Of a DNA stretch of 64,000 nucleotides, positions 25,339 through 35,203 are shown piece after piece. Numbering within the stretch: position 1 is the stretch's first letter; each line of letters opens with the position of its first letter. The translations under genes were made by a program, and so were the position numbers. Source of the DNA: Nonomuraea sp. NEAU-A123 (lineage in GTDB: Bacteria; Actinomycetota; Actinomycetes; Streptosporangiales; Streptosporangiaceae); assembly GCF_018603905.1 (NCBI RefSeq), contig NZ_JAHFZZ010000002.1:372001-436000 (forward strand), given 5' to 3'. The notes under the pieces were generated by a model that saw nothing but the letters and a program-made list of their open reading frames with translations, was not told the origin of the DNA and did not search any database.

Positions 25339-25977
25339 TCAGTCCTTTCGAACGGCATAGGTGAGAAGGCGTTCTCCGAGCAGGTCCTCGAAGACGTCCA
25401 GGAGTTCCAGCACGGCCGAGGCGATGTCGTCGGCGCTCTGACCCGCCGCGGTGCGCTTGCCGATCTCGGCGTACACCAGCGAGTGGAAGCCGCCGAGGTG
25501 CCAGGCCACCATGCGGGGCAGCGGGTCGCCGGGCGCGGCGCCGGTCTCCTCGGCCAGGACGGCGGCCAGTTCGTCGGTCATCTGCCGGCCGAGGTCGCCC
25601 AGGCGGGCGGTGAGGGTGGGGGCGGCGCGCATCATCTCGAAGACGCGGCCGAATCCCTCGGTCAGGCCCATCTTGCGGTCGCGCCGCCGTACCTCCGCAC
25701 GCAGGTGGTCGAGCACCGCCGGCACGGCGGCCTGCCCGGCCCGGCGCCGGCGCACGATGTCGGCCAGGCGCTGGGGTGAGGCCTCCTCGGGCGGCAGGAC
25801 GAGGTCCTCCTTGGTCTGGAAGTAGTTGTAGATGGTGTTGACCGACACCTCGGCCGCCGCGGCGACTTCGGCGATCGTGACGTGCTCGAAGCCGCGCTCC
25901 ACGAACAGGGCGGTGGCCACGTCGCGGATGCGGCGGCGCGTCTGCTGCTTCTTGCGTTCCCGCAACCCCTCGGTCAT
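25339..25977 (-). CDS. TetR-family regulator
   Basis: 212-residue repressor. The DNA-binding helix-turn-helix is in residues about 12-58 (HVTIAEVAAAAEVSVNTIYN then YFQTKEDL); the C-terminal ligand domain is helical and unassigned. The upstream region (25978-26040) is AT-rich, with CTTAA and TTAAG arms that might be its operator. It is co-transcribed with the DUF6204-like gene. Confidence 0.88.
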   Translation of the reverse strand: MTEGLRERKKQQTRRRIRDVATALFVERGFEHVTIAEVAAAAEVSVNTIYNYFQTKEDLVLPPEEASPQRLADIVRRRRAGQAAVPAVLDHLRAEVRRRDRKMGLTEGFGRVFEMMRAAPTLTARLGDLGRQMTDELAAVLAEETGAAPGDPLPRMVAWHLGGFHSLVYAEIGKRTAAGQSADDIASAVLELLDVFEDLLGERLLTYAVRKD

Positions 25978-26046
25978 GCGGAAAAGCTTAACTCAACCCC
26001 AAACTTTAAGTCCATGGCAATTTTGGCGTGGAGTGCAGTTACGGTG

Positions 26047-27093
26047 TCAGGGGATGAGGAGGTAGAAGCGCCAGAATCCGAAGTCCTCGATCGGCAGGAC
26101 TTCGACGTCGGCGAACCCTGCCTCGCGCGCATACCGGCGCAGCGTCTCAGGCCGCATCACCGTTCCCGTGGCGGCCGAGGGCGGGTCGCTCATCCCGTCC
26201 GGCAGGCAGATCAGCAGGCTGAAGCCGTACATCAGCCGCTCCACCTCATCGGCGGGCCCGGCGAAGCGGTCGCCCACGGCCTCGTCCATCACGACCACCG
26301 CCCCACCGGGCACGACCGCTCGCCGCGCCGCCGCCAGCGTCTGCACCGGTCGCGGCATGTCGTGCACGCACTCGAAGGCGAACACGGCCTCGTAGCGATC
26401 CTCCCCGAGCAGGGCGGCATCCCCCTGGCGGAAGGTGAGGCGGGGCCCGGCGCCGGCGGCGTTGCCCGCGGCCAGCTCGATGGACGGGCCGTCGATGTCG
26501 ACGCCCACCACCGTGGCCTCGGGGTAGGTCCTGGCCAGCGCGATCGTCGACCACCCGGCGCCGCAGCCGATGTCGGCGATGCGGGCTCCGGGACGGCGCA
26601 GAACCGCGTCCAGGCCGGGCACGCCCGCGAGGGCGGCTGGCAGCGCGTGCTCGAACCAGGGCCGGTTCATGTCCGCCTGGGACTCTCGCATGTCCGTCCC
26701 GAAGCTCGCCCAGCCGACCCCGCCGCCACGCCGGTAGGCCTCCAGGAGGGCGGGCATCTGCACGGCGGCACCGGTCAGCATCCGCGCCAGCGGCGCCAGG
26801 TAGGCCAGGCTGGACTCGTCGGTCAGCACCTGCGCCGCGCCGTCGGGGAGCGCGAAGCGCCCGTCGGCGGTGACCTCCAGGATGTCGTAGGCGGCCTGCT
26901 GTTCGAGCCATTCCCTGACGTATCGTTCGTGGCCGCCCGCGCGGGCGGCCAGTTCGCCGGGGTCGGCCGGACCGTGCTCGGCCAGCGCGCGATACCAGCC
27001 CAGCCGGTCGCCGATGTGCACCGACAGGACCTCTATGGTGCCGAGCGCCGCGTGGAACAGGCGGTCGGCGAACTCGTCGGTTTTGGTGGTCAT
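26047..27093 (-). CDS. Class I SAM-dependent methyltransferase with winged-helix N-terminus
   Basis: 348-residue methyltransferase. A winged-helix dimerisation domain (about 1-100, ending EWLEQQAAYDILEVTADGRF) precedes a Rossmann domain with motif I VLR..IADIGCGAGWSTIALA, an acidic ribose-binding VVGVDIDGPSIELA and motif FECVHDMPRP. This architecture suits O- or C-methylation of a small metabolite. The ATG at 27093 is used because the extra 19 codons upstream do not match the family. The acceptor is unknown. Confidence 0.85.
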   Translation of the reverse strand: MTTKTDEFADRLFHAALGTIEVLSVHIGDRLGWYRALAEHGPADPGELAARAGGHERYVREWLEQQAAYDILEVTADGRFALPDGAAQVLTDESSLAYLAPLARMLTGAAVQMPALLEAYRRGGGVGWASFGTDMRESQADMNRPWFEHALPAALAGVPGLDAVLRRPGARIADIGCGAGWSTIALARTYPEATVVGVDIDGPSIELAAGNAAGAGPRLTFRQGDAALLGEDRYEAVFAFECVHDMPRPVQTLAAARRAVVPGGAVVVMDEAVGDRFAGPADEVERLMYGFSLLICLPDGMSDPPSAATGTVMRPETLRRYAREAGFADVEVLPIEDFGFWRFYLLIP

Positions 27094-27166
27094 GATGGTC
27101 TGTGCTTTCCGGTTGTAGGTGCCCGCTACCCGAGAGAGGGTGGGAAACACCAGCGGCCGAAAAACG

Positions 27167-28201
27167 TCAGGCGCCCAGGCCGAGCGCCGCCGCCGTCACC
27201 GCCCGGGCCCGGCCCGGCTCCAGCAGCAGATCCACCGAGTCCGACAGCTGATCCACACACCCCACCACCGGCAACCCCTTGATCACCGGATCCGACACCG
27301 ACCCCAGCAGCGCCTGCGCGAACCGATCACCCCCGATCACCCGGAACGGCCGATCATGGAAGCCGCGCACCCGCTCATCCAGCGGCTCGGCCAGCGCCAC
27401 CCGGTTCTGCAACGCCGCCAGCCGCCCGTAGGCCGCCGCCAGCCCCTCCTCCCGCTCCCGCCACGACCGGGCGGCCACCGCCAGCCCCAGCGACTCCCCC
27501 AGCTCCGTCGAACCGGGCATCCGCGCCAGAGCGCTGCCCAGCCACTTGGCATACGGCGGGTAGCGGCGGCGCAGCAGCAACGCCAGCCGCATCACCTCCC
27601 GGCTCAGCCGTGCCCCCACGACGGCCGAGCCGAGCTCATCGCCCACCTCTCCCGAGCGGCCGGGAAACGGCTCCTCCTGCGCGATACGCCGCCACTGACA
27701 CGCCAGCACATAACGCCACACATCCCCCGGATACCAGCGCAGCGCCGCCCGAGCCGCCTCCAGCCCACCCAGCCCGTCATGGAAGACCTCCCCGAGCGTC
27801 ACCTCCGCCAGGCTCTGCCACGGCACCGACAGCCAATCCAGCAGCGACACCCCCCGCCGCGGATCGAACCCCAGCCGCTCCACCAGCCACGCCTCCAGAT
27901 CGGCCACCACCACGCCCGGCCGCAGCGCGCCGTGATAGTCGAACACCGTCGCCAGCCCCCGAAAGCGCTCCGGAAGCCCGGCCAGCACCCGCGCCTCCAC
28001 CTCCGCCACCGCCCCCGGCTCCACGAACACCAGCACCCGCGGACCCCAGTCATGATCAGCCGAGCGGCCGGTGTCGAACGCCAGCACCTCCGACCCCGGC
28101 CCGATCAACGCGGCACTATGCGGCACCCGCGCCACCAGCGGCGCCACCACCTCGGCATAAAAGGCTCGGGACAACTCAATACCAGGCACAAAATCGGACA
28201 T
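27167..28201 (-). CDS. DUF4037 protein, nucleotidyltransferase-like
   Basis: 344-residue protein with a DUF4037 domain. Near residue 30-52 is LIGPGSEVLAFDTGRSADHD, which resembles the GS...DxD active site of nucleotidyltransferases. The remaining helical part contains DYHGALRPGVVVADLEAWL and a long Leu/Arg-rich region. The ATG at 28201 (MSDFVPGIELSRAF) is preferred to the open frame start at 28309. It precedes the methyltransferase in the same direction with a gap of 73 bp. Function is unproven. Confidence 0.75.
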   Translation of the reverse strand: MSDFVPGIELSRAFYAEVVAPLVARVPHSAALIGPGSEVLAFDTGRSADHDWGPRVLVFVEPGAVAEVEARVLAGLPERFRGLATVFDYHGALRPGVVVADLEAWLVERLGFDPRRGVSLLDWLSVPWQSLAEVTLGEVFHDGLGGLEAARAALRWYPGDVWRYVLACQWRRIAQEEPFPGRSGEVGDELGSAVVGARLSREVMRLALLLRRRYPPYAKWLGSALARMPGSTELGESLGLAVAARSWREREEGLAAAYGRLAALQNRVALAEPLDERVRGFHDRPFRVIGGDRFAQALLGSVSDPVIKGLPVVGCVDQLSDSVDLLLEPGRARAVTAAALGLGA

Positions 28202-28364
28202 CACACCGTCAACTCTGCCTGACCACCTGGCGAACCTCATCCGATTTTCCAGCCACCCCCCAAGCCGGCCTAGGGATAGCCCTGAGACCACCACCGATGC
28301 GCGCCCCAACCGGCCCCCGCTTACGTGGAAACGTCACAACCACCCCCGGCAAAAGGGTTGCGCC

Positions 28365-29441
28365 ATGGCATATCGCTGCACCTTCGTCCCGCCCCACGTC
28401 CTCGACCACATCGCCAAAGTCCAGGCACAACAGAGCGCCGAACCCGCATCGGCCCAGCGCTCAGCAGTCGTCTCCGCCCAGTTCCGCCGCGGACGGCGCA
28501 GCCCCGACGCCCTGCCCCTGGGCCAAGACCAGCGCCTGACCGCCGAACCCGAAATCGTCCCGCCCGGACTCACCATCCCCAAACCCGGCACCGCCGGCCG
28601 CCTCGTCTACGACGACCTCAACCAGTGGACCTTCGACGTCACCTTCATCCGCGGCGAAGGAGACCCCTCCGTCGCCGCCCAGAACGCCAACGACGCCTAC
28701 GACTACCTCGGCATCGTCCGCGCCTACTACAAGGACAGGCTCGGCCGCGAATCCATCGACAACGCCGGACTCAACCTCGTCGCCAACGTCAACTTCGGCG
28801 TCGGCTTCGACAACGCCTTCTGGGACGACGCCGGCCTGCGCATGGTGTTCGGCAACGGCAGCGGCCTGGTCTTCAAGGACCTGACCGCCAGCATCGACGT
28901 GTGCGCCCACGAACTCACCCACGGCGTCACCCAGTTCAGCGCCAACCTCAACTACACCAACGACCAGAGCGGCGCCCTCAACGAATCCTTCAGCGACATG
29001 CTCGGCACCGCCATCGACGCCTACGCCAACAACCACGACGCCCACAGCCACAACTGGCTCATCGGCGACGAGATCATGGCCGACGACCTCTACGGCGAAG
29101 CGCTGCGCAACATGGCCGAACCCGGCACCGCCTTCGACAACCCCCTCATGGGCCGCGACCCGCAACCCCGCGACATGTCCGGCTACTTCGAACCCGCCGA
29201 CCCCCACATCATGTCCGGCATCACCAACCGCTGGTTCTACCTCATCAGCCAGGACCTCGGCCTCGACGCCGCCACCCTGATCATGTACCAGACCCTGCAG
29301 AACCTGTGGCCCAACGCCAAGTTCGCCGACGCCGCCACCGTCGCCGTCGCCCAGGCCCGCATCCTGGCCCGCAACAACCTCGTCCCCCGCCAGTCCCCCC
29401 AAACCGTCCGCGGCGCCGCCCGGCAGCAGGGATTCTGGTAG
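28365..29441 (+). CDS. Protealysin-like M4 metalloprotease
   Basis: 358-residue thermolysin-family (M4) zinc protease. The zinc motif is CAHELTHGVTQFS (HExxH), the third ligand Glu is in GALNESFSDMLG, and the C-terminal catalytic His region is about residue 280 (EPADPHIMSGITNRWFYL). It has the short N-terminal propeptide of protealysin-like enzymes, with CTFVPPHVLDHIA near residue 5 matching their PPL motif, and no signal peptide. Such proteases are often kept inside the cell or released without Sec. The emfourin-like inhibitor gene lies 133 bp downstream. Confidence 0.9.
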   Translation: MAYRCTFVPPHVLDHIAKVQAQQSAEPASAQRSAVVSAQFRRGRRSPDALPLGQDQRLTAEPEIVPPGLTIPKPGTAGRLVYDDLNQWTFDVTFIRGEGDPSVAAQNANDAYDYLGIVRAYYKDRLGRESIDNAGLNLVANVNFGVGFDNAFWDDAGLRMVFGNGSGLVFKDLTASIDVCAHELTHGVTQFSANLNYTNDQSGALNESFSDMLGTAIDAYANNHDAHSHNWLIGDEIMADDLYGEALRNMAEPGTAFDNPLMGRDPQPRDMSGYFEPADPHIMSGITNRWFYLISQDLGLDAATLIMYQTLQNLWPNAKFADAATVAVAQARILARNNLVPRQSPQTVRGAARQQGFW

Positions 29442-29574
29442 CCACGTGAGGCTCTCCGCATGGGCCTGAAGGCGCGGCATCGCGCGAGGGTTCCGCGACG
29501 ATGCCCGCCACAGACCCGTGCGGAGTCTCCCCGCGTACCGTGACAGGTGAACGATTCCGCCGGAAGGGACGCCC

Positions 29575-29844
29575 ATGCGCGTGACGCTCGAAACCAGCGG
29601 CGGCTTCACCGGCCTGCGCCGCCACGCCACCCTCGACACCGACCTGAACGACGACCTGCAGAGCCTGCTCGCCGGCCTCAGCGCCGCCGAACCCGCCGGC
29701 GCCCCCGCCGCCTCGGCTCAGCCCCGCTACCGGCTCACCGTCCACCACCCCACCGGCGACCAGATCACCGAACTCACCGAGTCCGAAGTGCCCGCCGCCC
29801 TGCGCCCCCTGCTCACCGAGCTACTGCGGCGCGCCACCCCCTGA
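29575..29844 (+). CDS. Emfourin-like inhibitor of the M4 protease
   Basis: 89-residue protein resembling emfourin, the slow-binding proteinaceous inhibitor of protealysin. It begins RVTLETSGGFTGLRRHATLD, containing the GG-x-x-G family signature, and ends in a helix with ALRPLLTELLRRA. The middle has a short Ala/Pro linker. Known emfourin genes lie next to protealysin genes, as here, so the pair is probably protease plus inhibitor. It ends 12 bp from the convergent purB gene. Confidence 0.8.
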   Translation: MRVTLETSGGFTGLRRHATLDTDLNDDLQSLLAGLSAAEPAGAPAASAQPRYRLTVHHPTGDQITELTESEVPAALRPLLTELLRRATP

Positions 29845-29855
29845 CCCCGCCACCA

Positions 29856-31286
29856 TCACAAGATCGAGCCCGGCCGATACGCCGCCGCCTCCGGATAGGC
29901 CGCCACGACCTCGCCCACCGCCTGCGACACCGCCTCCACCTGGTCGGCCGCCGCCCCGGTGAACGACACCCGATCGCCCAGCAGCGCCTCCAGGCCCGCC
30001 CGATCCACCGGGAATCGCTCATCGGCCGCCAGCCGCTCCAGCAGTTCGTTGGCCGCGCCCCGCGAACGCATCGCCAGCGCCGCCGCCACCGCGTGCTCCT
30101 TGATCAGCTCGTGCGCCTGCTCACGGCCCACCCCCGCGCGTACCGCCGCCATCAGCATCTTCGTCGTCGCCAGGAACGGCAGATACCGATCCAGCTCCGC
30201 CGAGATCACCGCCGGGAACGCCCCGAACTCATCCAGGACCGTCAACATCGTCTCCACCAGCCCGTCGAAGGCGAAGAACGCATCCGGCAGCGCCACCCGG
30301 CGCACCACCGAACACGACACATCACCCTCGTTCCACTGATCGCCCGCCAGCTCGCCCACCATCGAGGCGTAACCCCGCAACACCACCGTCAGACCGTTCA
30401 CCCGCTCACACGAGCGGGTGTTCATCTTGTGCGGCATCGCCGACGAACCGACCTGCCCCTCCTTGAACCCCTCGGTCACCAGCTCATGCCCGGCCATCAA
30501 CCGGATCGTCTTGGCCAGCGACGACGGCGCGGCCGCCAACTGCACCAAAGCCGTCACCACCTCGAAATCCAGCGACCGCGGATAGACCTGCCCCACACTG
30601 GTGAACCGCCGCTCGAACCCCAGATGCGCGGCCACCCGCCCCTCCAGCTCCGCCAGCTTGCCGCGGTCACCGTCCAGCAGGTCCAGCATGTCCTGAGCCG
30701 TGCCCACCGGCCCCTTGATACCGCGCAGCGGATAACGGGCGATCAGCTCCTCCAGACGGCGGAAGGCCACCAGCAGCTCATCGGCCGCCGACGCGAACCG
30801 CTTACCCAGCGTCGTGGCCTGCGCCGCGACATTGTGCGAACGGCCCGCCATCACCGTCGCCTCATGCTCCTCGGCCAGACTCGCCAGCCGGGCCAGCAAC
30901 GCCACCACCCGATCGCGCACCAGCAGCAGGCTGTCACGCACCTGCAACTGCTCGACGTTCTCCGTCAGATCGCGCGAGGTCATGCCCTTGTGCACCTGCT
31001 CGTGCCCGGCCAGCGCGTTGAACTCCTCGATGCGCGCCTTCACATCGTGACGCGTCACCCGCTCGCGCGCCGCGATCGACGCCAGATCGACCTGCTCGAC
31101 CACCTTGTCGTAGTCGGCCAGCGCATCCTCGGGAACCGCGACCCCCAGCTCCGCCTGCGCCCGCAACACCGCCAGCCACAGCCGCCGCTCGGCGACCACC
31201 TTGTACTCGGGAGACCACAACCGGGCCAGCTCCGCAGAGGCATAACGGGCGGCCAGGACGTCAGGGATACGCGGCTTGGAAGTCAC
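29856..31286 (-). CDS. purB: Adenylosuccinate lyase
   Basis: About 476-residue purine-biosynthesis enzyme that eliminates fumarate from SAICAR and from adenylosuccinate. The fumarase/aspartase signature GSSAMPHKMNTRSCE carries the catalytic Ser loop; TSRDLTENVEQLQ and AGRSHNVAAQATTLGKR supply further active-site residues. Length matches PurB of actinobacteria. A GTG at 31295 is also in frame. I prefer GTG 31286 because TAGACT ends 8 nt upstream of it, giving a leaderless mRNA, and no ribosome-binding site exists for either. Confidence 0.93.
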   Translation of the reverse strand: MTSKPRIPDVLAARYASAELARLWSPEYKVVAERRLWLAVLRAQAELGVAVPEDALADYDKVVEQVDLASIAARERVTRHDVKARIEEFNALAGHEQVHKGMTSRDLTENVEQLQVRDSLLLVRDRVVALLARLASLAEEHEATVMAGRSHNVAAQATTLGKRFASAADELLVAFRRLEELIARYPLRGIKGPVGTAQDMLDLLDGDRGKLAELEGRVAAHLGFERRFTSVGQVYPRSLDFEVVTALVQLAAAPSSLAKTIRLMAGHELVTEGFKEGQVGSSAMPHKMNTRSCERVNGLTVVLRGYASMVGELAGDQWNEGDVSCSVVRRVALPDAFFAFDGLVETMLTVLDEFGAFPAVISAELDRYLPFLATTKMLMAAVRAGVGREQAHELIKEHAVAAALAMRSRGAANELLERLAADERFPVDRAGLEALLGDRVSFTGAAADQVEAVSQAVGEVVAAYPEAAAYRPGSIL

Positions 31287-31358
31287 GTCGCACAAGTCTA
31301 TTCACACAGCTCCGCCCGCACGGCACCAGGCCGCACGGGCGGAGCAACCCCCCTGACC

Positions 31359-34300
31359 CTACGAGGTCGGGGCCAGCACCTTCGGCTCCGGCTTCGGCTC
31401 GGCCGGCTTGCGGCGCAGCCGCTCCTTCGTCCGCTCCACCACGGTGTAGAGCGTCGGCACCAGAACCAGCGTCAGCAGCGTCGAGGTCACCAGACCACCG
31501 ATGACCACGATCGCCAGCGGCTGGGAGATGAACCCGCCCGACCCCGTCACACCCAGCGCCATCGGCGTCAGCGCGCAGATCGTGGCCACCGCGGTCATCA
31601 GGATCGGCCGCAACCTGCGCCGGCCACCCTCGATCACCGCCTCCACGATCCCCATCCCCTGAGCGCGATACTGGTTGATCAGGTCGATCAGCACGATCGC
31701 GTTCGTCACCACGATCCCGATCAGCATCAGCATGCCGATCAGCGCCGGCACGCCCATCGCCGTGTCCGTCGCCACCAGCAACCCCACCGCGCCCGTCGCC
31801 GCGAACGGAATCGACACCAGCAAGATCAGCGGCTGCACGAAACTCCGGAACGTCGCCACCATGATCATGAACACGATCGCGATCGCCGCCAGCATCGCCA
31901 TCCCCAGATCCGCGAACGCCTCCTGCTGATCCGCCGACGCGCCACCGATCTCATACGAGGCACCCGCCGACAGCGTCACCCCGTCCAGCTTCGTCGTCAG
32001 CGCCTGCGTCACACTGCCCAGATCCGAGCCCGTCGCCTTTGCCGACACCGTCGCCGAACGCTCACCGTCGATCCGCGTCACCTGCGTCGGCCCGGCCACC
32101 CGCTCCACATCGGCCACCGACGACAGCTTCACCAGACCCGAAGCCGTCACCAGCTTCAGACCCTCGATCGCCTTGACGTCCTCGGGCACATCACCCACAC
32201 GCAGCACCAGATCACTGGCCCGCCCATCGAGCGTGACCTGACCCAGCGGCGCGCCGCGGAAGGCCTGCGCCACCGACTGACCGATCTGCGCCTCCGACAA
32301 CCCCTTGGCGGCCGCCTTCTCCTTGTCCACCCGCACCTCGACGCGCGGCGCGCTGGCCTCCAGGTTCGAGGCCACATCGCGCAGCCCCGGCACCTGGCCC
32401 ATCGCCGTCTTGACCGCGTCCGCCGCCGTGCGCAGCGTCTCGGCGTCGGCCGCCTGCACGACCACGTCGATGGAGTCGGAGGAGAACCCGCCGCCGCCGG
32501 AACCGCCGACCGTCACCTCGCCGATCCCCGACACACCGGCCAGCTTGTCGCGCAGCGCCTGCTCCACCACCGGCGTCTCGACGCCGTCCTTCAACGTCAG
32601 CGAGTACGACGCCCGATCCGCGCCACCGCCCGCGCCACCGCGCATCGCGTTGCCGCCACCCACGTTCACCTGGTACGTCTCCACGCCGTCCAGGCCGGCC
32701 AGGACGTCCTCCACCTTCTTGGCCGCCGCGTCCGTCGTGGCCAGGTCGGTGCCCACCGGCATCTTCTGCGACACCGAGATGGTGTTCTGGCCAGAGGAGT
32801 CCAGGAAGTTCGTCTGCAACTGGCCCGCCAGCCCCAGCGTGCCGACGAACACCGCCAGCCCGATCAGCACCGTCACCAGCTTGAAGCGCGTCGCGAACCG
32901 CAACACCGGCAGATAGGCGCGCTGCAACGGGCTGCGCAGCTCCTTGGCCTCGGCCTCCTCGCGCTGGGCCCGCGCCTGCTCCGGCGTCAGCGCCGGCGCC
33001 TTCAAGAACCAGTACGCCAGCACCGGCACCACCGTCAGCGACACCACCAGCGAGGCCAGCAACGCCACCGCCACCGTGACCGCGAACGGGCCGAACAGCT
33101 CACCCACCATGCCGCCGACCACCGCGATCGGCGCGAACACCGCCACCGTCGTCAGCGTCGAGGCCGTCACCGCGCCCGACACCTCGCGAACCCCCGACAA
33201 GATCGCCGTCAGCTTCGCCTCGCCGTAGCCGAGATGGCGTTTGATGTTCTCCAGCACCACGATCGAGTCGTCCACCACCCGGCCGACCGCGATCGTCAGC
33301 GCGCCGAGCGTCAGCATGTTCAGCGAATAGTCGCCCGCCCACAACGCGATCAGCGCGATGACCACCGACAGCGGGATCGACACCGCCGTCACCAGCGTGG
33401 AGCGCACCGACAGCAGGAACACCAAGATGACCAGCACCGCGAACACCAGGCCCAGCAGGCCCTCGGTGGTCAGGTTCTCGATCGACTCCTGCACGTAGGG
33501 GGCCTGGTCGAAGACCACCTCGACGGCCGTCTCCGAAGAGTCGCCCAGCGCCCTGCCCAGCTCGGGCAGCTTCTCGCGGATCGCGTTCGAGATCGACACC
33601 GCGTTGCCGTCGGGCGACATCGTCACCGACACGCCCAGGCTGGTCCTGCCGTCGGTACGGGTGATCGTCGTCGGATCGGCCAGGCCGCGGGTGATCTCCG
33701 CGACGTCACCCAGTTTGACCGGCTTGAGCGCCTTCGGCTTCACGAGCGTGGCCGGCTGCGCCGGGCCGCCCTGCGGCTGTCCGCCCGGACGCCCCTGCTG
33801 GGGCTGCGCCTGCGGCTGGGCCGCAGCGGCCTGCGGCTGGGCCGGGGTCAGGTACAGGTCCTTCAGCTTGTCGATCGAATCGACCCGCTCGCCCACCTGG
33901 ACCGTCAGCGACGAGGAGCCGGAGTTGAGGGTGCCCGCCGGGATCGGCGTCCCGTTGGCCTTCAGCACCTCGGGGATCTGCGCCGCCGACACGCCCGCCA
34001 GCGCCATCTTCTTCAGGTCCGGCTTGATCGTGACGACCTCGTCACGCGTGCCCGTGACCGTCGCCTCCCGCACGCCCTCCACGGCCTGCAGCTCCGGCAC
34101 CATGATGCGGCGCAGCTTGTCGGCCATCGCCCGCTCGTCGCCGCCGTCGCCCACGGCCAGCACCAGCACCGGGATGTCGTCGGTGTTACCCGCGATCACC
34201 TGCGGCTCCACACCGGACGGCAACTGCGGCTGCACCCGGCTGACCGCCTGCTGCATCTTGTTGATCGACGCCTCGATGTCGGTGCCGAACGCGAAGGCCA

Positions 34301-34580
34301 CCTGGACCTGCGTCATTCCCTCCTTCGACGTCGAGGTCATCTGCTCCATGCCGGGAATGCCCTGGAAAGAGTCCTCCAGCGGCTTGGTCACCTGGTCTTC
34401 CACGATCTCCGGCGAAGCACCGGGATACGACGCGATGACGAACGCGCCCGGGAACGACAGTGACGGCAACAACTGCTGCTTGAGCTGCGGAATCGTGAAC
34501 GCGCCGAACGCGCTGAGCACGAGCGCCAGCAAGATCACTAAACTGCGGTTGGCAAGACTCAACCGGGCGAACGCGGTCAT
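31359..34580 (-). CDS. RND-family efflux transporter
   Basis: 1073-residue AcrB/SwrC-type RND permease, a proton-driven pump for drugs or lipophilic compounds. It has the usual twelve-helix duplicated plan: the first helix with LANRSLVILLALVLSAFGAF, a large extracytoplasmic loop, TM4 with the charged proton-relay region (VGRVVDDSIVVLENIKRH), then the second half. A Gln/Pro-rich insert of about 30 residues near 250-280 (QPQAAAAQPQAQPQQGRPGG) is specific to actinobacterial members. No membrane-fusion protein is adjacent. It is divergent from marR across a 97-bp region with an operator dyad. Confidence 0.9.
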   Translation of the reverse strand: MTAFARLSLANRSLVILLALVLSAFGAFTIPQLKQQLLPSLSFPGAFVIASYPGASPEIVEDQVTKPLEDSFQGIPGMEQMTSTSKEGMTQVQVAFAFGTDIEASINKMQQAVSRVQPQLPSGVEPQVIAGNTDDIPVLVLAVGDGGDERAMADKLRRIMVPELQAVEGVREATVTGTRDEVVTIKPDLKKMALAGVSAAQIPEVLKANGTPIPAGTLNSGSSSLTVQVGERVDSIDKLKDLYLTPAQPQAAAAQPQAQPQQGRPGGQPQGGPAQPATLVKPKALKPVKLGDVAEITRGLADPTTITRTDGRTSLGVSVTMSPDGNAVSISNAIREKLPELGRALGDSSETAVEVVFDQAPYVQESIENLTTEGLLGLVFAVLVILVFLLSVRSTLVTAVSIPLSVVIALIALWAGDYSLNMLTLGALTIAVGRVVDDSIVVLENIKRHLGYGEAKLTAILSGVREVSGAVTASTLTTVAVFAPIAVVGGMVGELFGPFAVTVAVALLASLVVSLTVVPVLAYWFLKAPALTPEQARAQREEAEAKELRSPLQRAYLPVLRFATRFKLVTVLIGLAVFVGTLGLAGQLQTNFLDSSGQNTISVSQKMPVGTDLATTDAAAKKVEDVLAGLDGVETYQVNVGGGNAMRGGAGGGADRASYSLTLKDGVETPVVEQALRDKLAGVSGIGEVTVGGSGGGGFSSDSIDVVVQAADAETLRTAADAVKTAMGQVPGLRDVASNLEASAPRVEVRVDKEKAAAKGLSEAQIGQSVAQAFRGAPLGQVTLDGRASDLVLRVGDVPEDVKAIEGLKLVTASGLVKLSSVADVERVAGPTQVTRIDGERSATVSAKATGSDLGSVTQALTTKLDGVTLSAGASYEIGGASADQQEAFADLGMAMLAAIAIVFMIMVATFRSFVQPLILLVSIPFAATGAVGLLVATDTAMGVPALIGMLMLIGIVVTNAIVLIDLINQYRAQGMGIVEAVIEGGRRRLRPILMTAVATICALTPMALGVTGSGGFISQPLAIVVIGGLVTSTLLTLVLVPTLYTVVERTKERLRRKPAEPKPEPKVLAPTS

Positions 34581-34648
34581 GGAGGTCCCTTCAGAGTTCG
34601 CTCCAGACTAACACTTCGCCTTTTACGAATATTTAGCCTGCCTTGGCG

Positions 34649-34670
34649 TTCCTGATAACATTCTCAGGAA
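34649..34670. promoter_or_regulatory. MarR-type operator
   Basis: TTCCTGA (34649-34655) and TCAGGAA (34664-34670) form a perfect 7-bp dyad with an 8-nt spacer between the RND pump gene and marR. It overlaps the AGGAAG ribosome-binding site of marR, so it likely controls both. Confidence 0.6.
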
Positions 34671-34677
34671 GCGAGAG

Positions 34678-35127
34678 GTGAGTGTGGACGACGAACGCGA
34701 AGACCTGATCCGCCGGATCACCGAAACCCAGCGCGACCTCGGGCGGACCTTCGCCCAGACCCCATCGCCCTTATTCACCTCCAACCTCACCATGCGCCAA
34801 CTCAAAGTCGTCATGGTGCTGTCCCTCAACGGCTCCACCTCCGGCCAGGAGCTCGCCCAGAGCCTCGGCGTCGGGCTCGGCACCGTGACCGGCATCGTCG
34901 ACCGGCTGGTCGGCCATGGCCTGGTGAGCCGGCGCGAAGACCCGCACGACCGCCGCGTCCGCCGCGTCGAGCTGACGGAGGCGGGCACCAAGCTCATGGC
35001 CGAGATCAACGACGCCGGCCTGGACCACTACCGCGCCATCATGCGCCACCTCGACACCGAGACTCTGCACGCCCTGCTGCGGGTGACCACGCGCATCCGC
35101 GAAGTCGCCGACCAGCTCTACCCATGA
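34678..35127 (+). CDS. MarR-family regulator
   Basis: 149-residue winged-helix repressor. Core features are LTMRQLKVVMVLSLNGSTSG, the recognition helix GLGTVTGIVDRLVGHGLVSR and the wing EDPHDRRVRRVELTEAG. The GTG at 34678 follows AGGAAG by 6 nt. Its position opposite the RND pump and the dyad between them suggest it represses the pump until an inducer binds. Confidence 0.9.
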   Translation: MSVDDEREDLIRRITETQRDLGRTFAQTPSPLFTSNLTMRQLKVVMVLSLNGSTSGQELAQSLGVGLGTVTGIVDRLVGHGLVSRREDPHDRRVRRVELTEAGTKLMAEINDAGLDHYRAIMRHLDTETLHALLRVTTRIREVADQLYP

Positions 35128-35203
35128 CCACCCGCCTGCGACTGCCTGATAGATGAGGATTTATTCGATTGTATGTTTGGGTTTTTGACCCGTCCAGGCG
35201 CCT

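Noticed and set aside
29547..34463. Very long + strand open frame opposite purB and the RND pump
   Set aside because: It is Arg/His/Gln-rich antisense sequence, expected in DNA with nearly all G/C third positions; purB and the RND transporter have full motifs on the other strand.
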